Of a DNA stretch of 39,397 nucleotides, positions 1 to 9,192 are shown one piece after another. Origin of the DNA: Syntrophaceae bacterium (GTDB lineage Bacteria; Desulfobacterota; Desulfomonilia; Desulfomonilales; Desulfomonilaceae); the NCBI GenBank assembly GCA_031292235.1, contig JARLHM010000233.1, forward strand, positions 1 to 39,397, read 5' to 3'. Position numbers and translations under genes: made by a program. How positions within the stretch are numbered: position 1 is the stretch's first letter; each line of letters opens with the position of its first letter. The notes beneath the pieces were generated by a model. It searched no databases. It was not told the origin of the DNA and saw only the letters and a program-made list of their open reading frames with translations.

Positions 1-2
1 TC

Positions 3-242
3 TTAAATGACTGTAACCATCATGACCAACTGGACATGGTCATTGATGTGGGTTCTCAACAGAGCGAAGGCCTCCTGAACAACTTCCGACATGCTCTCAT
101 GGAAACGAAGGTATTAAAGAATGCGATCGACGACGGTAGTTTGTCCTTGGGTTCTGTGATCTTCGGCTCATTGAATCCATCTGAAACCAGCGCATTTAAG
201 AGGAGCGTCAATGATCGTAGAGGAGAAGCGAAGAAAAGATGA
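3..242 (+). CDS. C-terminal fragment of an unidentified protein (5' end outside window)
   Basis: Reading frame of the 36..242 ORF is open to the window edge; short gap to the next same-strand gene. Confidence 0.4.
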   Translation, partial: LNDCNHHDQLDMVIDVGSQQSEGLLNNFRHALMETKVLKNAIDDGSLSLGSVIFGSLNPSETSAFKRSVNDRRGEAKKR

Positions 243-293
243 AGACGCTAATGTGGCGTTAAGATTCTGCCTGTACAGGCTTAGGGCTTTGAA

Positions 294-1424
294 GTGAAAC
301 GCAAAAAGATGACCGCTATAATTCTCACTGCTGTTTTCTTCTCCAAGTCGGAGTTGTTTGATCCTCTGCTCAAGCTCGGTGGGACGACAGTATTGGACCG
401 GCAGGTCAATACTTTTCGTGACGCTGGTGTTAATGATATTGTAGTGGTCCTTAACGAAAGGACCGCTGAATTAGCCCCTGCGCTTGCACAGGCTGAAATC
501 CATTGGGTCATACATGACGAGGGCAGGGAAGGGATGATCTCTTCATTGAGAGCAGCCCTGGCATTCCTGGAAGCCAAGACTGAGTCTTTCTTTTTGTCCT
601 GCATTGAAATTCCACTGGTTAGGAGAACAACTCTTCGGGACATTATCCGTGCCTATGAGCTATCCGGTAAAGGTGTTGCATATCCGACATTTTTTGGCGA
701 GAGAGGGTTCCCAATCCTGATCACGGTCGAACACGCGGAAAAGCTCTCAAGGTGGAATGATTCCGGGGAGCTGAATGCTTTTCTTGAGCAGTTCGATTCT
801 GACGCTATCAATGTTAAGGTGTCCGACGAAAACATTTTCAGCTACAATGATTCCCAATCGACACAGGAAGCTTTGATCGAGAGGTGGAAAAACTACCACA
901 TCCCCTCATCTTCGGAATGTATCTCTCTGCTCACTGAAAAATTTGCGGTAAACGAGGAATTGATGGCCCATTCCAGGAAGGTAGCTAATTTGGCTGTTAC
1001 GATTGCCCGTGCTCTAAACACCAAGGGATACGGGTTGAATTTGAAACTGATAGAAGCTGCCGGTCTTTTGCACGATATAGCGAGGGGAAAACCGGATCAC
1101 GCTTCCATCGCAGCGAGTCTCCTCCGAGAAATTGATTATCCAGCCGTAGCAGAGATAGTTGAAGCCCACATGAATCCCATGGTTTCACAATCAGAGCAGA
1201 TTGGCGAACGGGATGTGGTTTGTTTTGCTGACAAGCTGGTTCAGGGCAATTGTGTCGTTCCGCTGGAAACTCGATTTCAAAGACGACTGGATCATTATGC
1301 CGACGATCCAAAGGCCAGGGCCGCTATTGAGAAGAAGCTGTCCAATGCCAAAAGATTGAGACGGCGAATTGAAACAGCGCTAGGCGAACCCATCGAGAGT
1401 TCCTTCTACGGATTTACAATATGA
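294..1424 (+). CDS. MobA-like NTP transferase domain fused to a C-terminal HD domain
   Basis: N-term AIILTAVFFSKSELFDPLLKLGGTTVLDRQV resembles the nucleotidyltransferase start; C-term HSRKVANLAVTIAR...AAGLLHDIARGKPDHA matches HD motif. Start could be the internal ATG at 309. Confidence 0.7.
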   Translation: MKRKKMTAIILTAVFFSKSELFDPLLKLGGTTVLDRQVNTFRDAGVNDIVVVLNERTAELAPALAQAEIHWVIHDEGREGMISSLRAALAFLEAKTESFFLSCIEIPLVRRTTLRDIIRAYELSGKGVAYPTFFGERGFPILITVEHAEKLSRWNDSGELNAFLEQFDSDAINVKVSDENIFSYNDSQSTQEALIERWKNYHIPSSSECISLLTEKFAVNEELMAHSRKVANLAVTIARALNTKGYGLNLKLIEAAGLLHDIARGKPDHASIAASLLREIDYPAVAEIVEAHMNPMVSQSEQIGERDVVCFADKLVQGNCVVPLETRFQRRLDHYADDPKARAAIEKKLSNAKRLRRRIETALGEPIESSFYGFTI

Positions 1425-1431
1425 GCGCTAC

Positions 1432-2070
1432 ATGTTGAAGCGTAAAATATATTTATTAAGGCACGGGGAGATTGACCAAAGCTATCGAGGGCGGTTTGTC
1501 GGTCAGACGGACCTGCCTCTTACGGATACGGGAGAGTTCCAGGCTCGATTTTGGGAACACGAACTTTGTGGGGAGCAATTTGGGGCTATCTATTGCAGCG
1601 ACCTCGTTCGGTCCCAAAATACAGCTAAAATAATTGCAGCACTAAGAGGGATTTCTATTGAGGTAACTCCTGAATTGCGTGAGATAAACCTGGGAGAATG
1701 GGATGGCCTGCCGGTTAGCGACATCAAAAGCCATTTTCCTGATGAATGGCGAATGCGTGGTGAAAACCTGGCGAGTTACCGACCGCCAGGAGGAGAAAGT
1801 TTCTCCGATCTTGCGTCCAGAGTTGTGCCTGTCTTTGGCTCAATAGTTAAGAATGCGGAGGGAAACTTGCTCATAGTTGCGCATGCAGGCGTTAACAGAG
1901 TGATCCTGTGTCATGCGCTTGGAATGCCTTTAGCAAATCTGTTCAATATTTGTCAGGACTACGGCTGCATGAATATCCTAGAACTCAGTGGTGATTCGTT
2001 TCGACTGAAAACGATGAACATTTTACCGAGTGTGCGAACCTGTAAATCCACAATTGCGGTTTGCCCGTAA
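1432..2070 (+). CDS. Histidine phosphatase family protein (phosphoglycerate mutase / alpha-ribazole phosphatase-like)
   Basis: YLLRHGEIDQSYRGRFVGQTDLPLTDTG RHG motif; second His in LLIVAHAGVNR. Confidence 0.85.
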   Translation: MLKRKIYLLRHGEIDQSYRGRFVGQTDLPLTDTGEFQARFWEHELCGEQFGAIYCSDLVRSQNTAKIIAALRGISIEVTPELREINLGEWDGLPVSDIKSHFPDEWRMRGENLASYRPPGGESFSDLASRVVPVFGSIVKNAEGNLLIVAHAGVNRVILCHALGMPLANLFNICQDYGCMNILELSGDSFRLKTMNILPSVRTCKSTIAVCP

Positions 2071-2169
2071 AATCCTCTGAAAAGCTTGTTTATCTGACAG
2101 GCCCTGTTTATCCTAAATTTCATGATTTCTGAATGTATGAAACCGCACACATCTTTAGCTGTGGTGTTG

Positions 2170-2185
2170 TGTCCACTTTGACCCC
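2170..2185. repeat. Intergenic motif TGTCCACTTTGACCCC (copy 1 of 3 related)
   Basis: Compare 7761-7776 TGTCCACATAAACCCC and 34662-34677 TGTCCGTTTTGACCCC. Confidence 0.5.
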
Positions 2186-3008
2186 ACCGCCACGATTTAG
2201 ACCAAACCTATAGTAAATATAGCTAGTTATAGCTGTCTGTAGCAAAGCTTAGATACCATATGACAAGTTTTGTTTGGGTGTTTTTATCAATTCCTTGGCG
2301 TGATCTTTCTGGCATGTCTACGGCCGACTAACTTATCTTCTGCTATCTGTCATTATATGATAGCGATAATACTATTGATCTGACCAGGGGCTGAACAAAT
2401 TTCTCGTAACCAGGACGTCCGGTACATGCCTTGCATACCTCATTAAGAAAAGAGAACGGTTTGACTGTCAACTTTTTTGAATGAAGGAAGCTAGTAACGC
2501 CATCAGATAGAAAAAATGGTTTCACAAAATCCAAGTCCGAAAGGGGGATGGTACGAATTATGTTTTTCGGAAAAAGAGCTGCCCAAAGGGCAATAGGCAA
2601 AGCTATCGTAGATAATAACGAGAGCTCGTATTCTAGAGAAAAAGCGGCGGAAATGAAATGCAGGGGAGCGCTTATGTTGAACGACCCAAAACTGAAGTTG
2701 ACTACGTTTAAACTGGAATCACTAGAGGGTTACATGAAAGATACGAAAGCTTTACCTGACAGGGGGAGCGAATTCTATCGACATGTGTCTTAAGAAATAC
2801 TCCAAAGTGAAGGGATCCCAACCTCAGTCATACGGTCTGTAAGCTCCCCCAGCCTAGGAATGGACCATCTAACATGCTGGCTCCAATCCGCCTCCGTTCA
2901 TGAAGTCGCTTTTTGCACCTCAAAAAACCGCTTGTGACGCGAACTGCCCTATCTTTTATGAGGCAAAGTGTCACAAACCATCTTCGTCCACCTAAAGGGG
3001 GATCAGAA

Positions 3009-3539
3009 ATGGCAATGCCACTGCTTATCGCTATTGGCGCGATGTGGTTATCCGTCGCAATATTCTTTCTGGGCAAAGGCGAGCCCAAAGGCACCGGCGC
3101 CATCACGGGCTTTGTAGGCGCTGTCACGGTTGTGGGCGCGATACTTCAGGCCGCCGTCTTCAAGGACCCGTTTGTTGCAGGGTTATTGTTTGCGCACGGC
3201 CTCCTTTATTGTGCGGTATCCTACGCGTTGCTGACAGGTCTGGAGGACCTGAGATCTGTTGGAAATGTAAGTCTTTATACGGCCCTAGTGTCAGTCATCT
3301 ATATGGTGCTTTTCTTTACCGGTGGTCCGGTTCTGGAGGGCGGCAAGCTCTTGGTGGTCAAAAGCAATTATCTTGCGTTCGCTTGCGCAGGGTACGCTGT
3401 CCTGACATTCGAGGTTTGGCTAAACGCCTATGGCAAGTTCCCCAGCTCGCTGCTCGCCTGGTCACTAATTGTCTGGGTCGTTTTTGGTTTATGGGTACCA
3501 TCGTTTTATATGATGGCCGGTGGATGTTTTCCATTCTAA
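3009..3539 (+). CDS. AmiS/UreI-type small membrane protein (amide/urea channel family)
   Basis: Multi-TM hydrophobic protein MAMPLLIAIGAMWLSVAIFFLGKGEPKGTGAITGFVGAVTVVG...; AAAGGGGG-like RBS before ATG 3009. Confidence 0.55.
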   Translation: MAMPLLIAIGAMWLSVAIFFLGKGEPKGTGAITGFVGAVTVVGAILQAAVFKDPFVAGLLFAHGLLYCAVSYALLTGLEDLRSVGNVSLYTALVSVIYMVLFFTGGPVLEGGKLLVVKSNYLAFACAGYAVLTFEVWLNAYGKFPSSLLAWSLIVWVVFGLWVPSFYMMAGGCFPF

Positions 3540-3572
3540 AAATGGACACCGAGGATCTAACAGAAGACTTTA

Positions 3573-3755
3573 GTGATAGTTTATGTCGTATATGGTTTCC
3601 TCGGCGTTGGGACGACCACCTTCATCCGTTACCTTTTGGAGAATTCCCCCATAGGACAGAAGGTGGTCATCCTTGTAAATGAATTTGGAGAAATTGGTCT
3701 TGATGGCTTGATCTTGGGCCGAAAGAGATTTCCGACGCCAAATGCCTTAACTTAG
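3573..3755 (+). pseudogene. Truncated CobW/HypB/UreG-type GTPase remnant
   Basis: VYGFLGVGTTTFIRYLLENSPIGQKVVILVNEFGEIGLDGLIL resembles CobW N-term but Walker A GxxGxGKT/S is altered (GVGTTT) and the protein stops after ~60 aa. Confidence 0.6.
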
Positions 3756-3933
3756 AGCGCTGAACCATTCCATGAATCTAATCTCGTCAATCCAGAACGG
3801 ATGTGGTATTTCTTTGTTCAATTGAGCTTTCGTCCTTTGCACGCTTTTGTTTCCAAAAAGCGGGTTTGCGCTGAAGGAAATCGCGTGTAGGCGGATCTTC
3901 CAACTTAGCTCAAAACTATAAAGGTGATCAAAA

Positions 3934-5091
3934 TTGAATCAAGACGACTCTCTTCTTAAATTCGAGGTCCCTGAGATCATTTACGGCCTTGGGGCTTTGG
4001 GTAAAATTGGCCAGTGCGCTAAACGCCTCGGTGGAGAGAAGGTGTTCCTTGTCACCGACCCAGGGATCCTTGCCGCAGGCTGGATAGATGAAACCATAAA
4101 ATATCTCGAACAAGAAGACTTAGAATATGTTTTATACGACAATGTGGTCACAAATCCTCGAGATTTTCAGGTGGAACAGGGCGTCCAGCTTTATCTACAA
4201 AAAGGTTGCGATGTCATAGTAGCTGTTGGTGGAGGCAGCCCGATTGACACGGCCAAGGGTGTTGCCATTCTTGCTTCAAACCACGGCTCAATTAGCGAAT
4301 ACGAAGGATGCAACAAAATTGATCAACCTATTCCACCCTTGGTATGCGCGCCCACAACGGCAGGCACTGGAGCTGATGTGACACAGTTCGCTGTCATTAC
4401 CGATACACGAAAAAGAATGAAGATGACCATCCTGAGTAGGGCCATTACACCGGACATTTCAGTTGTTGATCCGAATCTTTTGAAGACCAAACCTCCTGAA
4501 CTGATCGCCGCTACAGGTATGGACACCCTGACGCACGCTTTTGAAGCCTACGTCTCTTCACTATCCTGGTCAATGACAGACCCCCATGCGATTCATGCTG
4601 TTGAGCTTGTTGCGAAACATTTGGTCGATGCTGTGAAGTACAGGAGTCTGACGGCATTGGAGGGCATGTCAATAGCGTGTTTGGAGGCTGGCATCGCATT
4701 CTCCAACGCTATTTTAGGGGCCGTTCACGCCTTGGCCCATCCATTGGGCGGTTTTTATGACATTCATCATGGGGTTGCCAATGCTATACTTCTTCCTGCG
4801 GTTGTTCGCCGGAACATTGAACACTCTATTGAAAAATATGCCAGGCTGGCCATTGCAATGGGGAGTGACACCAGAGGAATGACACAGGAAGAAGCGGCGA
4901 TGAGTGTACTTGGTTGTATCGACCGCCTCACTGATGAGCTTCAATTACCTAAGAAGCTCTCAGAGGTAGGAGTTAGACGGAAAGATATTCCGTCAATGGC
5001 CGATCGAGCGCAGTACGATATTTGCATGTTAACCAATCCGTGTACCTACGAGGTGGACGAAATCAAAAATATATATGCTGAGGCTTGGTGA
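3934..5091 (+). CDS. Iron-containing alcohol dehydrogenase
   Basis: GGGSPIDTAKGVAIL, PTTAGTGADVTQFAVI, HALAHPLGGFYDIHHGVANAILLP motifs; TTG start with upstream AAAGGTGATC. Confidence 0.92.
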   Translation: MNQDDSLLKFEVPEIIYGLGALGKIGQCAKRLGGEKVFLVTDPGILAAGWIDETIKYLEQEDLEYVLYDNVVTNPRDFQVEQGVQLYLQKGCDVIVAVGGGSPIDTAKGVAILASNHGSISEYEGCNKIDQPIPPLVCAPTTAGTGADVTQFAVITDTRKRMKMTILSRAITPDISVVDPNLLKTKPPELIAATGMDTLTHAFEAYVSSLSWSMTDPHAIHAVELVAKHLVDAVKYRSLTALEGMSIACLEAGIAFSNAILGAVHALAHPLGGFYDIHHGVANAILLPAVVRRNIEHSIEKYARLAIAMGSDTRGMTQEEAAMSVLGCIDRLTDELQLPKKLSEVGVRRKDIPSMADRAQYDICMLTNPCTYEVDEIKNIYAEAW

Positions 5092-5100
5092 GGGTAATCC

Positions 5101-6306
5101 ATGGCGAAACAATCCAGTCCGGTCGAATACGATTTTAAAGGAATTGGATTCTCGAAGATCGGTTATTTCAAAGAAGTCCGTTCCAAGATAAAAGAATTGG
5201 AACAGCTAAACATGGAGTTGGCTCGTCGTCACAACAAGCTTGAAGCAATCATTGACAGCATGAACAGCGGTTTGACAATATTGGATAGTGACATGAATAT
5301 AGTGTTCGCAAATCGCCTTCAAATGCTAATGTTCCCGGAGGTTTCCCTGATTGGGGAAAAATGCCATCAGGCTTTTTTCCGAAGAAAAAAGATATGTAGC
5401 AATTGCCCTGCTTGTAAAACGCTCCAAAGCCAGGAGATATTTCGAGGGGAAATACGTATAAAGCATGGCGCCTTTGCTGGGCGTTATTATGAGTGGTCCA
5501 CTTCACCTGTTAAGAGTCCCCTTGGCCGTGTTGATGAGGTGGTTCTTCTTATGAGAGATATTACCAGGCGCAAAGAAGCTGAATTCAAGCTTTTGCAGTC
5601 TGATAGAATGGCTGCCATAGGATTACTCGCCGCCGGCATCGCCCATGAGATCAATAACCCTCTGACTTCAATAGCCGGTTTCTCTGAAGCGTTGCTTAAA
5701 AGGGTCAAAGGCCGGCAAAGGAGCGCTCCAGAAAATCTCGATATAGAATCTCTGCGGGAATATTTAGAAATCATATTTAACGAAGCTTATCGATGTAAAG
5801 ACATCATTCAGAACCTTCTCGAATACAGCCGAAAATCGACAGAAGACAAGGAAATACTCGAAATAGCAAAAACAATAAAGGCGACAGTTATGCTCGTCAG
5901 GAAACACGCAAAGGACCAAAAGATCAAAATTGTATTCAAGAATGTTTTAACGTCTGGTTTCAACCGAATTCTGGGTAACGAATCCCAAATACAACATTTG
6001 CTATTGAATTTGCTCAACCATTCTTTAAAATCGGCTGGGGGAGGTGGTGAACTCACCATACTGGCAAGAAATTTGGGGCATCTAATCGAAGTCCATCTTG
6101 CAATCAACGGATCAGGCGGATCAGATTTGTCGGTAGCTCAACAGAGCGAGATGTCCTGTGCGGCTGCAGCCTCTCCGGTTGTCTCAGAAATGGACCTTTC
6201 AATTTGTTACACAATTATGAAACAACACGACGGAGAGTTGAGATTTGAAGAAAATCAACGGAACCGGTTCAGCTTCACCTTGCGATTTCCGGCTGTCGTG
6301 GCTTAG
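5101..6306 (+). CDS. PAS-domain histidine kinase with atypical ATPase domain
   Basis: PAS with CSNCPAC; HisKA LLAAGIAHEINNPLTSIAGFSEAL; degenerate HATPase region; begins 9 nt after the ADH stop. Confidence 0.85.
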   Translation: MAKQSSPVEYDFKGIGFSKIGYFKEVRSKIKELEQLNMELARRHNKLEAIIDSMNSGLTILDSDMNIVFANRLQMLMFPEVSLIGEKCHQAFFRRKKICSNCPACKTLQSQEIFRGEIRIKHGAFAGRYYEWSTSPVKSPLGRVDEVVLLMRDITRRKEAEFKLLQSDRMAAIGLLAAGIAHEINNPLTSIAGFSEALLKRVKGRQRSAPENLDIESLREYLEIIFNEAYRCKDIIQNLLEYSRKSTEDKEILEIAKTIKATVMLVRKHAKDQKIKIVFKNVLTSGFNRILGNESQIQHLLLNLLNHSLKSAGGGGELTILARNLGHLIEVHLAINGSGGSDLSVAQQSEMSCAAAASPVVSEMDLSICYTIMKQHDGELRFEENQRNRFSFTLRFPAVVA

Positions 6307-6394
6307 CTTGTAAATATAATAGCTGTGAAGATGGCAAGCACCGAAGTCAAGTCAGAACATGCGTGTCTTAGCGATGTCTTACGGGAGCCAACAA

Positions 6395-7732
6395 ATGAAC
6401 CGAGGACGAATTTTAGTAATTGATGATGAAAAAAACATTCGACATTTACTGAAAAACGAACTCAGCGCCGAGGGGTTTGCGGTCTTTACAGCCAAGTCCG
6501 GAGAGGAGGGGCTTAAGCTCCTGACTGACAAGAATTTTGAAATTGTTTTCCTGGATATAAAGCTACCCAAGATGAGCGGTATGGATGTGCTCCGAAGCCT
6601 AAAACTAAAGACTTCTCGGACGGAAGTGATCATGATTACAGGCTATGGAGATATTGGAACAGCCGTTGAATCCATGAAACTCGGGGCCCAGGATTACATT
6701 ACAAAGCCTTTCAAATTAAGTGAACTACTTGCCCTGATCAATCAAATACTGATTCAAAATGGGAGAACCGAAGATATCTCGCCTCAAATGGACGGAAGAG
6801 TAGTTGCGCTTAATTCCGGGTTTGTAGGATGTCCGAGTCCTGCCATGAGAGAAGTCTATGATCTGGTAGAGAGAGTGGGCGCCACGGATGTTACGGTGTT
6901 GATACAGGGCGAAACAGGTGTGGGCAAAGATGTGATCGCTCGGTTGGTGCATAGCTGGAGTCCCAGAAAAAACAAGCCTTTTATTGTTGTAGACTGCGGT
7001 CTTCTAAATCAGAACCTGGCTGAAAGCGAGTTGTACGGCCATGGGAAAGGGGCCTTTTCAGGAGCTTCGGAAATGAAATTGGGACTCGTTGAAAAGAGCC
7101 ACGAAGGCGTCATCTTTTTCGATGAAATCGGAAATCTGGAGCAGGACATGCAAAAAAAGTTTCTTCGATTTCTAGAGACAAAGAAATTCAGGCGCGTTGG
7201 AGAAACCAAGGAACGTGAAGTGGACGCCCGAACAATCCTGGCGACCAATCTGGACTTGAAGGACGCTGCCCAGCGAGGAGTGTTACGCAGAGATCTTTTT
7301 TATCGCATGGATGTGATAACAGTCTATGTGCCGCCTCTGCGGGATCGTAAAGAGGACATTCCTCTCCTCGCGCTACATTTTGCAAATCGCAGCGGTTCAG
7401 GCAAAAAAGCCGATAGAATTTCCCGTGAAGCTATGGCCGCTCTCACGGAATACCCGTGGCCAGGCAACATAAGAGAATTGCGGTCCGTGATCACTAAGGC
7501 AACAATATTTCTTAAGTCGGATGAGATCGGGCTTCAAGATCTTCCACCTCATGTTGTTGGGAGCAGAAAAAACAGGATTTCAGCGCCGCAAAGCTTGGAA
7601 GACCTCGAAAAGGACCATATCATCAGGGTATTGCAACAAACTGGCGGTAACCAGAGTTCAGCGGCTCAAATCCTGGGTATAAACCGGAAGACCCTTTACA
7701 AGAAGATCCACAAGTACGGGCTGTTCAGTTAA
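6395..7732 (+). CDS. Sigma-54-dependent response regulator (NtrC family: REC-AAA+-Fis HTH)
   Basis: REC ILVIDDE...VFLDIKLPKMSG; AAA+ GETGVGKDVIARLVH, GAFSGA loop, FFDEIGNL, PWPGNIRELRSVI; C-term Fis-like NQSSAAQILGINRKTLYKKI. ORF extends to 6359, ATG 6395 has a better RBS. Confidence 0.95.
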   Translation: MNRGRILVIDDEKNIRHLLKNELSAEGFAVFTAKSGEEGLKLLTDKNFEIVFLDIKLPKMSGMDVLRSLKLKTSRTEVIMITGYGDIGTAVESMKLGAQDYITKPFKLSELLALINQILIQNGRTEDISPQMDGRVVALNSGFVGCPSPAMREVYDLVERVGATDVTVLIQGETGVGKDVIARLVHSWSPRKNKPFIVVDCGLLNQNLAESELYGHGKGAFSGASEMKLGLVEKSHEGVIFFDEIGNLEQDMQKKFLRFLETKKFRRVGETKEREVDARTILATNLDLKDAAQRGVLRRDLFYRMDVITVYVPPLRDRKEDIPLLALHFANRSGSGKKADRISREAMAALTEYPWPGNIRELRSVITKATIFLKSDEIGLQDLPPHVVGSRKNRISAPQSLEDLEKDHIIRVLQQTGGNQSSAAQILGINRKTLYKKIHKYGLFS

Positions 7733-7750
7733 TTCCTATTCCTCGATAAT

Positions 7751-7777
7751 TGGGGTCTGATGTCCACATAAACCCCA
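7751..7777. repeat. Related intergenic motif with flanking GGGG/CCCC dyad (copy 2)
   Basis: TGGGGTCTGATGTCCACATAAACCCCA. Confidence 0.45.
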
Positions 7778-7829
7778 CAATCCTAGAATTCCATCTTTAG
7801 TCATTTGAATCAATCAGTTAAGGCTGGGT

Positions 7830-7854
7830 AAGCGCCTGTGAGTCAGGCGCTTTT
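7830..7854 (+). terminator. Rho-independent terminator downstream of response regulator
   Basis: AGCGCCTG-TGAGT-CAGGCGCT stem-loop followed by TTT. Confidence 0.65.
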
Positions 7855-8026
7855 GCCTCACCGTGATGTAGTCCCATACTCTGTCTGTCTCCTTTTTGTC
7901 TACCTCCGGGCAGGAAACCAAATGGCCGGAGAGGTTATGGTTTGATCAGTCGCTGTTTCGAACCATTTCTAATTATGAAGGATTCTGGAAGCCCTGGTAG
8001 GCCCATAGGGATGTAGTTGAAACTGC

Positions 8027-8046
8027 TAGGGCATGGACCTTGCATA
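8027..8046 (+). promoter_or_regulatory. Candidate sigma-54 (-24/-12) promoter
   Basis: GGGCATGGACCTTGCAT versus TGGCACGNNNNTTGCW; GG (8030-8031) and GC (8042-8043) with exact 10-nt spacing. Confidence 0.55.
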
Positions 8047-8263
8047 GACGGAAACTCGAACAGACTAATGCGGACCCGGTTTCCCAATTATCTGGAAACG
8101 CATTGAAGCTTGGGGGTCGCTTCAGAGTCCGGAACGAAAGGGGTGATATCAAAGTAACGTTTTGAGCGAGAAATTTTGAGGAACAAGATAGAGAGAGCAA
8201 AAGATAAAAATGGAGATTTCAGAGTTTATCTATGTCGTAGTTATGAGCGAAAGGAGCAGTTAA

Positions 8264-9073
8264 GTGAAACTCGAGGCTAAAGTAGCCGTGGTCACAGGGG
8301 GAGCCAGAGGTAACGGATTGGCCACGGCAAAACTCCTGGCCGCTGAAGGGGCCGACCTTGTAATCGCGGATATCTGCGAAGATATGCCCACGATCCCATA
8401 TTGCATGTCCACGTTGAAAACAATGGAAGAAGCCGTTGAGACCATAAAGTCAACAGGACGAAATGCAATCGGCGTGAAATGCGACGTGAGGAAAACTTCT
8501 GATGTCGAGGGTATGGTAAAACAGGCCCTGGACAGGTTTGGCAAGGTCGATATCCTTGTGAATAACGCCGGCAACTCATCGATGATGGCTGTCGCCGACA
8601 TGAGTGAACAGGAGTGGGACGAGGTGCTTGATACTCACCTCAAAGGAACGTTTCTCTGCTGTAAGTATGTTGTCCCTCACATGATAAACCAGCATAGCGG
8701 CAAAGTGATCAACATATCATCGGTAGGTGGCATGCGAGGCTTTGGACTTGGAGCCCATTATTGCGCCGCCAAGCACGGTATCATAGGGTTTTCCAAATCC
8801 TTGGCGATGGAGGTGGCTGATCACAACGTGAATGTAAATGTGGTATGTCCCGGCACCGTTTGGACTCCTATGATGCAAGGGATCGCCGCATTTTTCGGCC
8901 TTGAGGATGAAGAAGCCAAAGAGCAGTTTTTGGCTGGTCATCTGTTCAAAGACCGTGAAATAACTCCTGAGGACATTGGAAGGGCAGTGTTGTGGCTGGC
9001 TACCGAAGACACGAGATGTATAACCGGCCAATGTGTAGTTGTTGACGCCGGTTGGACATGTAGGGCCCCATAG
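8264..9073 (+). CDS. Mycofactocin-coupled type SDR family oxidoreductase
   Basis: VVTGGARGNGLATAKLLA; insertion after VIADICEDMPTIPYCMSTLKTMEEAVETIKSTGRNAIGVKCDV typical of mycofactocin SDRs; YCAAKHG; GTG start. Confidence 0.9.
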   Translation: MKLEAKVAVVTGGARGNGLATAKLLAAEGADLVIADICEDMPTIPYCMSTLKTMEEAVETIKSTGRNAIGVKCDVRKTSDVEGMVKQALDRFGKVDILVNNAGNSSMMAVADMSEQEWDEVLDTHLKGTFLCCKYVVPHMINQHSGKVINISSVGGMRGFGLGAHYCAAKHGIIGFSKSLAMEVADHNVNVNVVCPGTVWTPMMQGIAAFFGLEDEEAKEQFLAGHLFKDREITPEDIGRAVLWLATEDTRCITGQCVVVDAGWTCRAP

Positions 9074-9192
9074 GAGCGGTACGACAACGCAAACCAAATT
9101 GTAGCAAAACCATTACGTAATTTTTTGCTTCGTGAAGTTGGACGCATGGCTTGCGTTGCAAAGGCAAAACGCACATGAAGGAGAATTTTGAG

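Noticed and set aside
2548-2793. 81-aa plus-strand ORF
   Set aside because: Begins inside the diverged repeat, has no recognisable domain; not enough support to call a gene.
3044-3682. 212-aa plus-strand ORF overlapping the AmiS-like gene
   Set aside because: Alternative frame with Arg/Cys-rich, low-plausibility composition; the overlapping hydrophobic AmiS-like frame has the better start and RBS.
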